64,000 nucleotides of DNA, from contig NZ_CP016279.1 of NCBI RefSeq assembly GCF_001542625.1, positions 2,232,001 through 2,296,000 of the forward strand. Reading direction: 5' to 3'. Both the position numbers and the translations under genes were made by a program. Of the stretch, positions 20,801 to 29,300 are shown piece after piece. The stretch is from Streptomyces griseochromogenes (GTDB taxonomy: Bacteria; Actinomycetota; Actinomycetes; Streptomycetales; Streptomycetaceae). Under the pieces are notes generated by a model. The model ran no database searches and was not told the origin of the DNA. It saw nothing but the letters and a program-made list of their open reading frames with translations. Every line of letters begins with the position of its first letter. The first letter of the stretch is position 1.

Positions 20801-23219
20801 GTTGTCGGCGCTGGGGCCGGATGCCGTTGCCGGTATCGGCAGTGACGAGGGTGTGTTCGTTCCGCTTCAGCGGCGTAAGGAGCGTGACGAGCAGGGCGTG
20901 ACCGGTCTGGTTGCGGGTCTGGCCCGGGCGTTCGTCCACGGTGTGGTCGTGGACTGGAGCGCGCTGCTGCCCACCGCGAACCGGGTTGAGCTGCCCACGT
21001 ACGCGTTCCGGCACGAGCGGTTCTGGCCTCAGGGATTGCTGGCGCTGCCCACCCCGGGAACGGCGGGTGGGGATGGTGCGAGCACGGTGGCCGAGGCCCA
21101 GTTCTGGGCTGCCGTTGAGGGTGGAGACCTCGCGCACATCGCCGACACCCTGGCTGTGGATGGCGGCCGTCCGTTCAGTGAGGTGCTGCCGGCCCTGGCT
21201 TCGTGGCGGCGCCAGGAGCGGGACCGGTCGGTGACCGCGAACTGGCGCTACCGAGTGAGCTGGGGGCCTGTCGCCGAGCCCGACCCTGGTGTGTTGTCTG
21301 GGACCTGGTTGGTCGTGGCCGGACAGTCCGGCGGTGATTTGGCGCAGGGGTGTGTGGCGGCGCTGGCCGGTCGGGGTGCTGAGGTGGTGGTCGCCGAGGT
21401 CTCGGAGGAGGCCGTGGATCGGGCCGGCATGGCTTCGCTCCTCGGTGTGGTGTTGCGGGAGATCGGGCCTGGTGTGGTGGCGGGTGTGGTGTCGTTGTTG
21501 GCGTTGGATGAGGTGCCGGTGTCGGCGTATCCGGTGGTGGCTGGGGGTGTGGCCGCGACGTTGGCGTTGGTGCAGGCGTTGGGTGATGTCGGTGTGGGTG
21601 CGCCGTTGTGGGTGGCTACGCGTGGGGCGGTATCGGCTGGGCCGGGTGAGGTGTTGGCCAGTCCGGTGCAGGCGCAGGTGTGGGGTCTGGGCCGGGTGGT
21701 GGGTCTGGAACTCCCGGATCGTTGGGGTGGGTTGATCGATCTGCCGGTCGTGTTCGATGAGCGTGCCGGGGCGCGGCTGGCGGCCGTGCTGGCGGGTTGT
21801 GGTGAGGACGAGGTGGCGATTCGTGCGGCGGGGGTTCTGGGTCGTCGGTTGAGCCGGGCTGGGCAGCCGCGTGTCTCTGCTGAGGGTTGGGTGCCGCGTG
21901 GGAGTGTGCTGATTACGGGTGGGACGGGTGCGATTGCCGGGCATGTGGCTGATTGGCTGGCTGGGCGGGGTGCTGGGCGTCTGGTGCTGACCAGCCGGTC
22001 CGGGCCTTCTGCTCCTGGCGTTGCGGCCTTGGTGGCTGGGTTGGCTGCTCAGGGTGCGCGGGTTGATGTGGTGGCGTGTGATGTCAGTGAGCGGGTGGAT
22101 CTGTCCGGTCTGTTGGCCTGGACGGCGGTGGACGGTCCCGCTCTGTCGGCGGTGATGCACACGGCTGGGGTGCTGGACGACGGGGTGGTCGACCGGCTGT
22201 CGGCCGAGCGGCTCGCCACGGTGATGACGCCCAAGACCGCGAGTGCGGCTTTGCTGGACGAGCTGACCGCAGAGCTGGATCTGGACGCGTTTGTGTTGTT
22301 CTCGTCGGCCGCGTCGACGCTGGGTGCTGCGGGTCAGGGCAACTATGCGGCGGCGAATGCCTTCCTGGATGCCCTGGCGGAGAACCGGCGGGCTCGTGGC
22401 CTTGCTGGTCTGGCGGTGGCTTGGGGTGCGTGGGCTGGTGGTGGTTTCGCTGAGGCCAGTGAGGCGGTTCGTGCCCGCGTCAAGCGGGGTGCGATGCCGG
22501 CGATGGATCCGCAGTTGGCGGTGCGGGCGCTGGGCGAGGCCATCGTGGGTCCGGATGCCGTGTTGACGGTGATGGATGTCGATTGGGCTCAGCTCGCTTC
22601 GACGCATGGTGGGGCCGACTTGCGGGAGATGCCGCTGGTGCGGGATCTGCCCGAGATCCGTGAGCTGGCCGCTGCGGGCGTGAGCACCGAGGGTGTGGTG
22701 CGTGGTGAGGGTGAACTGGCGCAGCGGCTGGCTGGGTTGGGGCGGTCCGAGCGGGACCGGTTGTTGACGGATGTGGTGCGGGCCGAGGCGGCCGCGGTGC
22801 TGGGGCATGCCTCGGCGGAGGCGGTTTCGGACAAGCGGGCCTTCAAGGACCTCGGCTTCGACTCACTGACCGCGGTCGAGCTGCGCAACCGCCTGAATGC
22901 GGTGACCGGGCTGCGCCTGCCCGCCACGCTGGTGTTCGACTACCCCACTCCCGTCGCACTTGCCACCTGGCTACGGACCGAAGTCGTCCAGGACGAGACC
23001 GCTTCGGTGCCGATACTCGCTGAGCTGGACCGACTCGAGGTCGCTCTCCGGGCTGACCTGGCGGACGAACCGGTGCGGGACGAGATCACCGACCGGCTGC
23101 GTCGGCTTCTGGAGGCCGTGGGCGCCTCATCCGCTGAAATGAGCAGGAGTCGGCGTGAAGCCGAACTCGACACCGCGACCGACGACGAGCTGTTCGCCCT
23201 CGTCGATGAACTCGAATGA
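8880..23219 (+). CDS. PKS-B: modular type I polyketide synthase subunit (modules W3-W5)
   Basis: A 4779-residue complete subunit with three KS-AT-KR-ACP modules. The GTG start at 8880 is supported by GAGG four bases upstream and by an N-terminal coiled-coil docking domain (about residues 1-33, DYLKWVTTNLHETRQRL) running straight into KS3. KS cysteines are near residues 203, 1782 and 3341. AT serines in GHSVGE are near 674, 2242 and 3797. All three ATs carry HAFH, the malonyl-CoA signature. All KRs have LDD (B-type) and catalytic Tyr; no DH or ER is present. ACP serines are near 1545, 3107 and 4662. The last about 80 residues form a C-terminal docking region ending DDELFALVDELE, expected to pair with PKS-C. 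The inferred output is three successive acetate units kept as D-hydroxyls, a 1,3-polyol stretch. Confidence 0.98.
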   Translation: MADEETLRDYLKWVTTNLHETRQRLREVEERSHEPIAIVGMSCRYPGSAQNPEDLWGLLAAGGDAISGFPTDRGWDIEELYEQDPDGTSHVREAGFVQDASGFDPGFFGISPREAVAMDPQQRLLLEVCWEALERSGIDPTSLRGSQTGVFAGASLSGYGFGPGTDEDMDVHLMTGTSTSIISGRVSYSLGLEGPAVTVDTACSSSLVALHLAVQAVRSGECSLALAGGVTVIATPIMFTQFSRQLGLARDGRCKAFSSSADGMGISEGAGMLVVERLSDARRNGHPVLAVVRGSAINQDGASNGLTAPNGPSQQRVIRAALASARLSAADVDAVEAHGTGTPLGDPIEAQALLATYGQDRAEQGPLWLGSVKSNIGHTQAAAGVAGVIKMVLALQNERLPRTLHADERSPHVDWSAGEVQLLTESVPWPAGERPRRAGVSSFGISGTNAHIIVEEAPSEDAEPAEAADEPADESIEKAEPADKPAVIEADGAGVWIVSGRSAEGLTAQAGRLREWVTARPELDAADVGWSLAVTRSVFEHRAVVKGDDRGELVAGLERLAAGVSAGSVVSGVARSGARVGLVFAGQGSQWLGMGRGLYEGSPVFAEAFDQACGLVELELGVSVRDVVLGADGVDEGLVDQTLYAQAGLFAFEVALAAVLKAAGVVADAVVGHSVGEVAAAYVAGVLSLADASRLVAARARLMQALPAGGAMAAIGASEAEVEPGLTPGVSVAAVNGPESVVVSGEVAAVDQLVEHWREKGRRVRRLRVSHAFHSAAMDPVLDELGEVAAGLEYHRPELVWAGALTGELVSECEGGYWPAQTRRAVRFADALGALAAEGVSVFIEVGPDGSLSALGPDAVAGIGSDEGVFVPLQRRKERDEKGVTGLVTGLARAFVHGAVVDWSALLPTANRVGLPTYAFRHERYWTQGVLGQPGPGSVVGDDGASTPAEARFWAAIESGDLAQVADTLAVDGGRPFSEVLPALASWRRQERDRSVTAGWRYRASWAPVAEPDPRALSGVWLVAAPAESAGPVGAELVRGCVAALTARGAEVVLAEVAAGVVERAEVAAVLGQALQDVESGAVAGVVSLLALDDTPVPAHPVVAGGLAATLGLVQALGDTGVGAPLWILTRGAVAAGPGEALTNPVQTQVWGLGRVVAMEHPDRWGGLIDLPAVVDERAGTRLVAVLAGCGEDQVAIRTAGILGRRLVRAAQPRGSEESWTPRGSVLITGGTGAIAGHVAHWLAGRGAPRLVLTSRSGPAAKGVAALAAELAAAGSAVDVVAGDVGDRSDVAGLVAWTGTSGPALSAVMHTAGVLDDGVVDRLSADRIATVLAAKAGGAALLDELTADLDLDAFVLFSSSASTLGAAGQGNYAAANAFLDAVAENRRARGLAGLSVAWGAWAGGGLAGSNELVRHRTAQGPMPAMAPQLAVRALGEALEGPDPVVTVMDVDWAQLASAPGAADIRQMPLVRDLPEIRRLAAAGVSTEGVVRGEGELARRLAGLGRAEQDRMLTDVVRAEAAAVLGYPSHEAVEAGRAFSELGFDSLTAVELRNGLNAATGLRLPATLIFDYPTPVVLAAHLRTELAGELGSGTAAPLPTTVQPVSDEPLAIVGMACRFPGGAGSPEAFWDLLAAGGDAVGGVPQDRGWDLDSLFDPDPDQAGTSYAQQGGFLTGAGDFDAGFFGISPREAVATDPQQRLLLEVSWEALERAGIDPVSLRGSATGVFAGGYGSGYGMAVALTGDGASGLEGHLMTGNATSVLSGRVSYALGLEGPAVTVDTACSSSLVALHLAAQAVRSGECSLALVGGVTIMATPWEMVGFSRQRGLAMDGRCKAFSAAADGMGMGEGAGMLVVERLADAQRLGHPVLAVVRGSAVNQDGASNGLTAPNGPSQQRVIRAALANARLSAADVDVVEAHGTGTTLGDPIEAQALLATYGQERSEDRPLWLGSVKSNIGHAQAASGVAGVMKMVLALQNEQLPQTLHVEEPSSHVDWSAGEVELLAESVPWPVNGRVRRAGVSSFGISGTNAHVILEEAPAGEVGELEGGVGSGLVVSGAGAGARAWVVSGRSAEGLVAQAGRLREWVSGRPELDPVDVGWSLAVSRSVFEHRAVVVGADREQLMTGLERLAAGASAGSVVSGVTRSGVRVGLVFAGQGSQWVGMGRGLYEGSPVFAEAFDQACGLLELELGVSVRDVVLGADGVDEGLVDQTLYAQAGLFAFEVALAAVLKAAGVVADAVLGHSVGEVAAAYVAGVLSLGDASRLVAARARLMQALPAGGAMAAIGASEAEVEAGLTEGVSVAAVNGPESVVVSGEVAAVDQLVEYWREKGRRVRRLRVSHAFHSAAMDPVLDELGEVAAGLEYRRPELVWAGALTGELVAECEGGYWPAQTRRAVRFADALGALAAQGVSVFIEVGPDGSLSALGPDAVAGIGSDEGVFVPLQRRKERDEQGVAGLVAGLARAFVHGVTVDWSLLLPTGNRVELPTYAFRQERYWPQGLLALPTAGSVAGGDGASTVAEAQFWAAVEGGDLAQIADTLAIDDQQYLGEVLPALASWRRRERDRSVTGSWRYRASWAPVAESSGVLSGTWLVVAGQSGGDLAQGCVSALAGRGAEVVVVEVPAGMVDRADVASLLGVVLREIGPGAVAGVVSLLALDEVPVSAYPVVAGGVAATLALVQALGDVGVGAPLWVATRGAVSAGPGEVLASPVQAQVWGLGRVVGLELPDRWGGLIDLPVVFDERAGARLAAVLAGCGEDEVAIRAAGVLGRRLSRAGQSRVSAEGWVPRGSVLITGGTGAIAGHVADWLAGRGAGRLVLTSRSGPSAPGVAALVAGLAAQGARVDVVACDVSERVDLSGLLAWTAVDGPALSAVMHTAGVLDDGVVDRLSAERLATVMGPKAASAALLDELTAELDLDAFVLFSSAASTLGAAGQGNYAAANAFLDALAENRRARGLAGLAVAWGAWAGGGFAEASEAVRARVKRGATPPMDPQLAVRALGEAIEGSDAVLTVMDVDWAQLASAHGGADLREMPLVRDLPEIRQLAAAGVSTEGVVRGEGELAQRLAGLGRAEQDRLLTDVVRAEAAAVLGHASAEAVSDKRAFKDLGFDSLTAVELRNRLNAVTGLRLPATLVFDYPTPVVLAEYLRGELTGEQPGAGASVVAVAAADEPLAIVGMSCRFPGGAGSPEAFWDLLASGGDAVGGFPTDRGWDMDSLYDPDPDHAGTSYTQAGAFLQNAGDFDAGFFGISPREALAMDPQQRLLLEVSWEALERAGIDPGALQGSSTGVFAGGFASGYGIGLALAGQDAFGVEGHLMTGNATSVLSGRVSYALGLEGPAVTVDTACSSSLVALHLAAQAVRSGECSLALAGGVTIMATPATFIDFSRQQGLSADGRCRAFSADADGTGWAEGAGVLVLERLSDARRNGHQVLAVVRGTAVNQDGASNGLTAPNGPSQQRVIRAALVNAQLSAADVDVVEAHGTGTTLGDPIEAQALLATYGQERSEDRPLWLGSVKSNIGHTQAAAGVAGVIKMVLALQHGELPATLHAEEPSTHVDWSAGEVRLLSESVPWPSDGRVRRAGVSSFGLSGTNAHVIVEEPPAVEAGELEGGVGTAPVVSGAGAWVVSGRSTQGLAAQASRLREWVTGRPELDMADAAWSLAVSRSVFEHRAVVVGADREELVAGLERLAAGVSAGSVVSGVARSGVRVGLVFAGQGSQWVGMGRGLYEGSSVFAEVFDQVCGLLELELGVSVRDVVLGADGVDEGLVDQTLYAQAGLFAFEVALAAVLKASGVVADAVVGHSVGEVAAAYVAGVLSLGDASRLVAARARLMQALPAGGAMAAIGASEAEVEAGLTEGVSVAAVNGPESVVVSGEVAAVDQLVEYWREKGRRVRRLRVSHAFHSAAMDPVLDELGEVAAGLEYRRPELVWAGALTGELVSECEGGYWPAQTRRAVRFADAVGALAAEGVSVFIEVGPDGSLSALGPDAVAGIGSDEGVFVPLQRRKERDEQGVTGLVAGLARAFVHGVVVDWSALLPTANRVELPTYAFRHERFWPQGLLALPTPGTAGGDGASTVAEAQFWAAVEGGDLAHIADTLAVDGGRPFSEVLPALASWRRQERDRSVTANWRYRVSWGPVAEPDPGVLSGTWLVVAGQSGGDLAQGCVAALAGRGAEVVVAEVSEEAVDRAGMASLLGVVLREIGPGVVAGVVSLLALDEVPVSAYPVVAGGVAATLALVQALGDVGVGAPLWVATRGAVSAGPGEVLASPVQAQVWGLGRVVGLELPDRWGGLIDLPVVFDERAGARLAAVLAGCGEDEVAIRAAGVLGRRLSRAGQPRVSAEGWVPRGSVLITGGTGAIAGHVADWLAGRGAGRLVLTSRSGPSAPGVAALVAGLAAQGARVDVVACDVSERVDLSGLLAWTAVDGPALSAVMHTAGVLDDGVVDRLSAERLATVMTPKTASAALLDELTAELDLDAFVLFSSAASTLGAAGQGNYAAANAFLDALAENRRARGLAGLAVAWGAWAGGGFAEASEAVRARVKRGAMPAMDPQLAVRALGEAIVGPDAVLTVMDVDWAQLASTHGGADLREMPLVRDLPEIRELAAAGVSTEGVVRGEGELAQRLAGLGRSERDRLLTDVVRAEAAAVLGHASAEAVSDKRAFKDLGFDSLTAVELRNRLNAVTGLRLPATLVFDYPTPVALATWLRTEVVQDETASVPILAELDRLEVALRADLADEPVRDEITDRLRRLLEAVGASSAEMSRSRREAELDTATDDELFALVDELE
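8979..13640 (+). other. Module W3: KS-AT(malonyl)-KR(B-type)-ACP
   Basis: KS active Cys is at 9486-9488. AT Ser 10899-10901 lies in GHSVGE and HAFH is at 11190-11201, so malonyl-CoA is the expected extender. A dimerization element (FWAAIESGDL) follows the AT and there is no DH. KR catalytic half is about 12540-13140, with LDD at 12822-12830 and Tyr 12993-12995, predicting a D-hydroxyl. ACP Ser is 13512-13514. It is the least similar of the PKS-B modules outside the AT: its KR and ACP keep GC-rich codons, whereas W4 and W5 share a TTG/GGT-rich block. Confidence 0.93.
10623..11519 (+). repeat. Malonyl acyltransferase cassette, first of five copies (W3, W4, W5, W6, W9)
   Basis: An 897-bp AT block, from the [10 protein letters not shown] start to QRRKERD, aligns without gaps at 10623-11519, 15327-16223, 19992-20888, 25080-25976 and 40219-41115. 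All five carry GHSVGE and HAFH, and differ mainly at synonymous sites. Confidence 0.9.
13698..18320 (+). other. Module W4: KS-AT(malonyl)-KR(B-type)-ACP
   Basis: KS Cys is at 14223-14225; the usual MDPQQR segment reads TDPQQR here. AT Ser 15603-15605 lies in GHSVGE (preceded by VL instead of VV) and HAFH is at 15894-15905, so malonyl-specific. KR catalytic half is about 17229-17830, with LDD at 17508-17516, B-type. ACP Ser is 18198-18200. From 16767 onward the module is almost identical at DNA level to W5 and W6. Confidence 0.93.
16767..18260 (+). repeat. KR-ACP block of W4 (copy 1 of 3)
   Basis: 1494 bp running from the KR structural half to the end of the ACP. It aligns ungapped to W5 (21432-22925) and W6 (26526-28019). 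With W6 the similarity continues past the ACP into the next KS. Confidence 0.88.
18375..22985 (+). other. Module W5: KS-AT(malonyl)-KR(B-type)-ACP
   Basis: KS Cys is at 18900-18902. AT Ser 20268-20270 with HAFH at 20559-20570 indicates malonyl-CoA. KR catalytic half is about 21894-22500, with LDD at 22173-22181. ACP Ser is 22863-22865. The ACP is followed by the PKS-B C-terminal docking region instead of a KS. Inferred product step: acetate extension and B-type ketoreduction. Confidence 0.93.
21432..22925 (+). repeat. KR-ACP block of W5 (copy 2 of 3)
   Basis: Offset 4665 from copy 1, close to one module length, as expected for a tandem duplication or conversion within PKS-B. It diverges after the ACP, where PKS-B has its docking tail. 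Confidence 0.88.
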
Positions 23220-23318
23220 CCCGCACGATCCCGACGGCTCCGTGCCGGCCGGGTTCCCCCGCCCGCTATGCGCGGCCCTCCTCTTACCACTGCTGGACAT
23301 CACTTCTGGGAGCTGAAC
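23220..23318 (+). promoter_or_regulatory. Intergenic gap and ribosome binding site before PKS-C
   Basis: 99 nt from the PKS-B stop to the preferred GTG at 23319. GGGAG at 23308-23312 with a six-base spacer decides that start over the upstream in-frame ATG at 23268. No terminator or promoter is evident. Confidence 0.65.
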
Positions 23319-26300
23319 GTGTCTGACGAGGACAAGCTTCGTACATACCTGAAGCGGGCCATCGCGGACGCCCAGGATGCCCGCGCCCGGCTGCGTGAAG
23401 TGAAGGCGCGGGCGGCGGAGCCGGTGGCGATCGTCGGGATGAGCTGTCGGTTCCCTGGTGGTGCGGGCAGCCCGGAGGCGTTCTGGGAGCTGCTGGCCTC
23501 GGGTGGGGATGCGGTGGGCGGCTTCCCGACCGACCGTGGCTGGGACCTGGACGGTCTGTACGACCCTGACCCGGAGCATGCGGGTACCTCTTACACCCAG
23601 GCGGGTGCGTTCTTGCAGGACGCGGCGGGTTTCGATGCCGGGTTCTTCGGGATCAGTCCACGTGAGGCCCTTGCCATGGATCCGCAGCAGCGGTTGCTGC
23701 TGGAGGTGTCGTGGGAGGCGCTGGAGCGTGCGGGCATCGCCCCCGGAACGTTGCAGGGCAGCCCGACAGGCGTCTTCGCGGGTGGCTTCGCGTCGGGATA
23801 TGGGCTTGGCGTGGCCCTTGCGGGGCAGGACGCGGCCGGTGTCGAGGGTCATTTGATGACCGGCAACGCGACGAGCGTGCTCTCGGGTCGCGTGTCGTAT
23901 GCGCTGGGTCTTGAGGGTCCGGCGGTGACGGTGGACACGGCGTGTTCGTCGTCGCTGGTGGCACTGCACCTGGCCGCCCAGGCGCTGCGGTCGGGTGAGT
24001 GCACGCTGGCCCTCGCCGGAGGCATCACCGTCATGGCGACGCCGGGCACCTTCATTGACTTCTCCCGGCAGCAGGGGCTGTCGGCGGATGGGCGATGCCG
24101 GGCGTTCTCCGCGGACGCCGACGGGACAGGTTGGGCCGAGGGCGCCGGTGTCCTGGTGCTGGAGCGGCTGTCCGACGCCCGCCGCAATGGGCACCAGGTG
24201 TTGGCGGTGGTGCGGGGCACTGCCGTGAACCAGGACGGTGCGTCCAACGGTCTGACCGCGCCGAACGGCCCCTCTCAGCAGCGGGTGATCCGCGCGGCCC
24301 TGGTGAACGCCCAGTTGTCGGCGGCTGATGTCGACGTGGTGGAGGCGCACGGTACGGGCACGACGCTGGGTGACCCGATCGAGGCGCAGGCGCTGCTCGC
24401 GACCTATGGCCAGGAGCGGTCGGAGGAGCGGCCGTTGTGGCTCGGGTCGGTGAAGTCGAACATCGGTCACACGCAGGCCGCCGCCGGTGTCGCCGGTGTG
24501 ATGAAGATGGTGCTGGCGCTGCAGAACCAGCAGCTGCCGCAGACGCTGCATGCGCAGGAGCCCTCGCCGCACGTGGACTGGTCGACGGGTGAGGTGCGCT
24601 TGCTGTCCGAGTCTGTGCCGTGGCCGGCGGATGGCCGGGTGCGGCGTGCGGGTGTGTCCTCGTTCGGGATCAGCGGTACCAACGCGCACGTCATCGTCGA
24701 AGAGGCTCCGTCCGAGGACGCCGAGCCGACGGAAGTGACGGGCGAACCTGCCGACGAGAGCACCGAGAAGGCCGAACCGGCCGACAAGCCCGCGGTGATC
24801 GAGGCCGACGGCCCTGGTGCGTGGATGGTGTCGGGCCGATCGGCGGAGGGTTTGACCGCGCAGGTCGGACGTTTGCGGGAGTGGGTGAGTGGGCGGCCGG
24901 AGCTGGATCCGGTTGATGTGGGTTGGTCGTTGGCGGTGTCGCGGTCGGTGTTCGAGCACCGGGCTGTGGTGGTGGGCGCCGACCGCGAGCAGTTGATGAC
25001 CGGCCTGGAGAGGCTGGCCGCTGGAGCGTCTGCGGGTTCGGTGGTGTCGGGGGTTGCGCGTTCGGGTGTGCGGGTGGGTTTGGTGTTCGCGGGTCAGGGC
25101 TCGCAGTGGGTGGGGATGGGGCGGGGGCTGTATGAGGGCAGTCCTGTCTTCGCCGAGGTGTTTGATCAGGTGTGTGGGTTGTTGGAGTTGGAGTTGGGGG
25201 TGTCGGTTCGGGATGTCGTCCTGGGTGCCGATGGCGTCGACGAAGGCTTGGTGGATCAGACGCTGTATGCGCAGGCTGGTCTGTTCGCGTTCGAGGTGGC
25301 GTTGGCGGCTGTGCTGAAGGCGTCCGGTGTCGTGGCGGACGCGGTGGTGGGTCATTCGGTGGGCGAGGTCGCGGCGGCCTATGTGGCGGGCGTGTTGTCG
25401 CTTGCGGATGCCAGCCGTCTGGTTGCGGCGCGTGCGCGTTTGATGCAGGCGTTGCCTGCGGGTGGTGCGATGGCGGCGATCGGTGCTTCGGAGGCCGAGG
25501 TGGAGCCGGGGCTGACGGAGGGCGTGTCGATCGCGGCGGTCAACGGGCCGGAGTCTGTGGTGGTGTCCGGTGAGGTCGCCGCCGTGGACCAGCTGGTGGA
25601 GCACTGGCGGGAGAAGGGCCGTCGGGTTCGGCGGTTGCGCGTGAGCCATGCCTTCCATTCGGCGGCGATGGACCCGGTGCTGGACGAGCTGGGTGAGGTT
25701 GCGGCGGGGCTGGAGTACCACCGGCCGCAGCTGGTGTGGGCGGGTGCTCTGACCGGTGAGCTGGTCAGTGAATGCGAGGGTGGGTACTGGCCGGCGCAGA
25801 CGCGTCAGGCGGTGCGGTTCGCGGACGCGGTGGGTGCGTTGGCGGCGCAGGGTGTGTCGGTGTTCATTGAGGTCGGTCCGGATGGTTCGTTGTCGGCGCT
25901 GGGGCCGGATGCCGTTGCCGGTATCGGCAGTGACGAGGGTGTGTTCGTCCCGCTTCAGCGGCGTAAGGAGCGTGACGAGCAGGGTGTGGCGGGCCTGGTT
26001 GCGGGTCTGGCGCGGGCGTTCGTCCATGGCGTGACCGTGGACTGGAGTGTGCTGCTACCGGCTGGGAACCGGGTTGAGCTGCCCACGTACGCCTTCCGGC
26101 ACGAGCGGTTCTGGCCTCAGGGAATCCTGGCGCTGCCCACCCCGGGAACGGCGGGTGGGGATGGCGCTAGCACGGTGGCCGAGACCCAGTTCTGGGCTGC
26201 CGTTGAGGGTGGAGACCTGGCCCGGATCGCCGACACGCTGGCGATCGACGACCAGCAGCATCTGAGCCAGGTGCTGCCGGCGCTGGCTTCGTGGCGTCGC

Positions 26301-29300
26301 CAGGAGCGGGACAAGTCGGTGACCGCGAACTGGCGGTACCGGGCGAGCTGGTCTCCGGTCGGTGAACCGGACCCGGGTTTGCTTACCGGACCGTGGCTGC
26401 TGGTCACCACGGCAGGGTCAGCCGACGACGACCTGACACAGAGGTGTGCGCAGGCGCTGGCCGCCCGGGGAGCCGAAGTGGTGGTCGCCGAGGTCTCGGA
26501 GGAGGCCGTGGATCGGGCCGGCATGGCTTCGCTCCTCGGTGTGGTGTTGCGGGAGATCGGGCCTGGTGTGGTGGCGGGTGTGGTGTCGTTGTTGGCGTTG
26601 GATGAGGTGCCGGTGTCGGCGTATCCGGTGGTGGCTGGGGGTGTGGCCGCGACGTTGGCGTTGGTGCAGGCGTTGGGTGATGTCGGTGTGGGTGCGCCGT
26701 TGTGGGTGGCTACGCGTGGGGCGGTATCGGCTGGGCCGGGTGAGGTGTTGGCCAGTCCGGTGCAGGCGCAGGTGTGGGGTCTGGGCCGGGTGGTGGGTCT
26801 GGAACTCCCGGATCGTTGGGGTGGGTTGATCGATCTGCCTGTCGTGTTCGATGAGCGTGCCGGGGCGCGGCTGGCGGCCGTGCTGGCGGGTTGTGGTGAG
26901 GACGAGGTGGCGATTCGTGCGGCGGGGGTTCTGGGTCGTCGGTTGAGCCGGGCTGGGCAGTCGCGTGTCTCGGCTGAGGGTTGGGTGCCGCGTGGGAGTG
27001 TGCTGATTACGGGTGGGACGGGTGCGATTGCCGGGCATGTGGCTGATTGGCTGGCTGGGCGGGGTGCTGGGCGTTTGGTGCTGACCAGCCGGTCCGGGCC
27101 TTCTGCTCCTGGCGTTGCGGCCTTGGTGGCTGGGTTGGCTGCTCAGGGTGCGCGGGTTGATGTGGTGGCGTGTGATGTCAGTGAGCGGGTGGATCTGTCC
27201 GGTCTGTTGGCCTGGACGGCGGTGGACGGTCCCGCTCTGTCGGCGGTGATGCACACGGCTGGGGTGCTGGATGACGGGGTGGTGGATCGTCTGTCGGCCG
27301 AGCGGCTGGCGACGGTGATGGGTCCGAAGGCTGCGAGTGCGGCTTTGCTGGACGAGCTGACCGCAGAGCTGGATCTGGACGCGTTCGTGTTGTTCTCGTC
27401 GGCCGCGTCGACGCTGGGCGCTGCGGGTCAGGGCAACTACGCGGCGGCGAATGCCTTCCTGGATGCCCTGGCGGAGAACCGGCGGGCTCGTGGCCTTGCC
27501 GGTCTGGCGGTGGCTTGGGGTGCGTGGGCTGGTGGTGGTTTCGCTGAGGCCAGTGAGGCGGTTCGTGCCCGGGTGAGGCGGGGTGCGATGCCGGCGATGG
27601 ATCCGCAGTTGGCGGTGCGGGCGCTGGGCGAGGCCATCGAGGGTTCCGACGCCGTGTTGACGGTGATGGATGTCGATTGGGCTCAGCTCGCTTCGGCGCA
27701 TGGTGGGGCCGACTTGCGGGAGATGCCGTTGGTGCGGGATCTGCCCGAGATCCGTGAGCTGTCTGCCGCGGGCGTGAGTACCGAGGGTGTGGTGCGTGGT
27801 GAGGGTGAACTGGCGCAGCGGCTGGCCGGGTTGGGGCGGGCCGAGCAGGACCGGTTGTTGACGGATGTGGTGCGGGCCGAGGCGGCCGCGGTGCTGGGGC
27901 ATGCCTCGGCGGAGGCGGTCCCGGACAAGCGGGCGTTCAAGGACCTCGGCTTCGATTCGCTGACCGCGGTCGAGCTGCGCAACCGCCTGAATGCGGTGAC
28001 CGGGCTGCGACTGCCCGCCACGCTGGTGTTCGACTACCCGACTCCGGTGGTCCTTGCCGAGTATCTCCGGGGTGAGCTGACCGGTGAGCAGGCGGGTGCC
28101 GGCGCGTCGGTGGTCGCCGTGGCGGCTGCGGATGAGCCGTTGGCCATCGTTGGCATGAGCTGTCGGTTCCCTGGTGGTGCGGGCAGCCCGGAGGCGTTCT
28201 GGGACCTGCTGGCCTCGGGTGAGGACGCGGTGGGCGGCTTCCCGACCGACCGCGGCTGGGACCTGGACAGCTTGTACGACCCCGACCCGGAACACGGCGG
28301 AACGTCGTATGTGCAGCAGGGTGCGTTCTTGGAGGACGTGAGCGGGTTCGATGCCGGCTTCTTCGGGATCAGTCCGCGTGAGGCTCTTGCCATGGATCCG
28401 CAGCAGCGGTTGCTGCTGGAGGTGTCGTGGGAGGCGCTGGAGCGGGCCGGAATCGATCCCGGTGCGCTACGGGGCTCGGCCACAGGCGTGTTCGCGGGTG
28501 GCTTCGCGTCGGGATATGGCCTCGGCGTGGCCCTTGCGGGGCAGGACGCGGCCGGTGTCGAGGGTCATTTGATGACCGGTAACGCGACGAGCGTGCTCTC
28601 CGGTCGGGTGTCGTATGCACTGGGTCTGGAAGGCCCGGCGGTGACCGTGGACACGGCGTGTTCGTCGTCGCTCGTGGCGCTGCACCTGGCCGCTCAGGCG
28701 ATCCGCTCCGGTGAGTGCTCGCTGGCACTGGCCGGAGGCGTCACGGTGATGGTGTCACCGGGGACGTTCGTCGAGTTTTCCCGGCAGCAGGGGCTGTCGA
28801 TGGATGGGCGGTGCCGGGCGTTCTCGGCGGACGCCGACGGGACAGGTTGGGCCGAGGGTGCCGGTGTGCTGGTGCTGGAGCGGCTGTCCGAAGCCCAGCG
28901 GCTGGGCCACCCGGTGCTTGCGGTCATACGTGGCTCGGCGGTGAACCAGGACGGTGCGTCCAACGGTCTGACCGCCCCCAACGGCCCGTCACAGCAGCGG
29001 GTGATCCGGGCGGCCCTGGCGAACGCTCAGCTGTCGGCCGCCGACGTGGACGTGGTGGAGGCGCACGGTACGGGCACGACGCTCGGTGACCCGATCGAGG
29101 CGCAGGCGCTGCTCGCGACCTATGGTCAGGAGCGGTCGGAGGAGCGGCCGTTGTGGCTCGGGTCGGTGAAGTCGAACATCGGGCACACGCAGGCCGCCGC
29201 CGGTGTCGCCGGTGTGATGAAGATGGTGCTGGCGCTGCAGAACGAGCAGCTGCCGCGGACCCTGCATGCGCAGGAGCCCTCGCCGCACGTGGACTGGTCG

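Noticed and set aside
13512..22808. A 3098-codon open frame on the - strand (and others such as 3313-8091, 43600-49812, 59986-63447)
   Set aside because: These mirror the + strand PKS codons in high-GC DNA; the translations are Arg/His/Gln-rich low-complexity sequence with repeated HRRQR-type runs and no domain motif, and they cross module boundaries.
23268..23318. Upstream ATG start for PKS-C at 23268
   Set aside because: It adds 17 residues of non-docking sequence and has no good Shine-Dalgarno; GTG 23319 has GGGAG six bases upstream and begins exactly at the docking helix.
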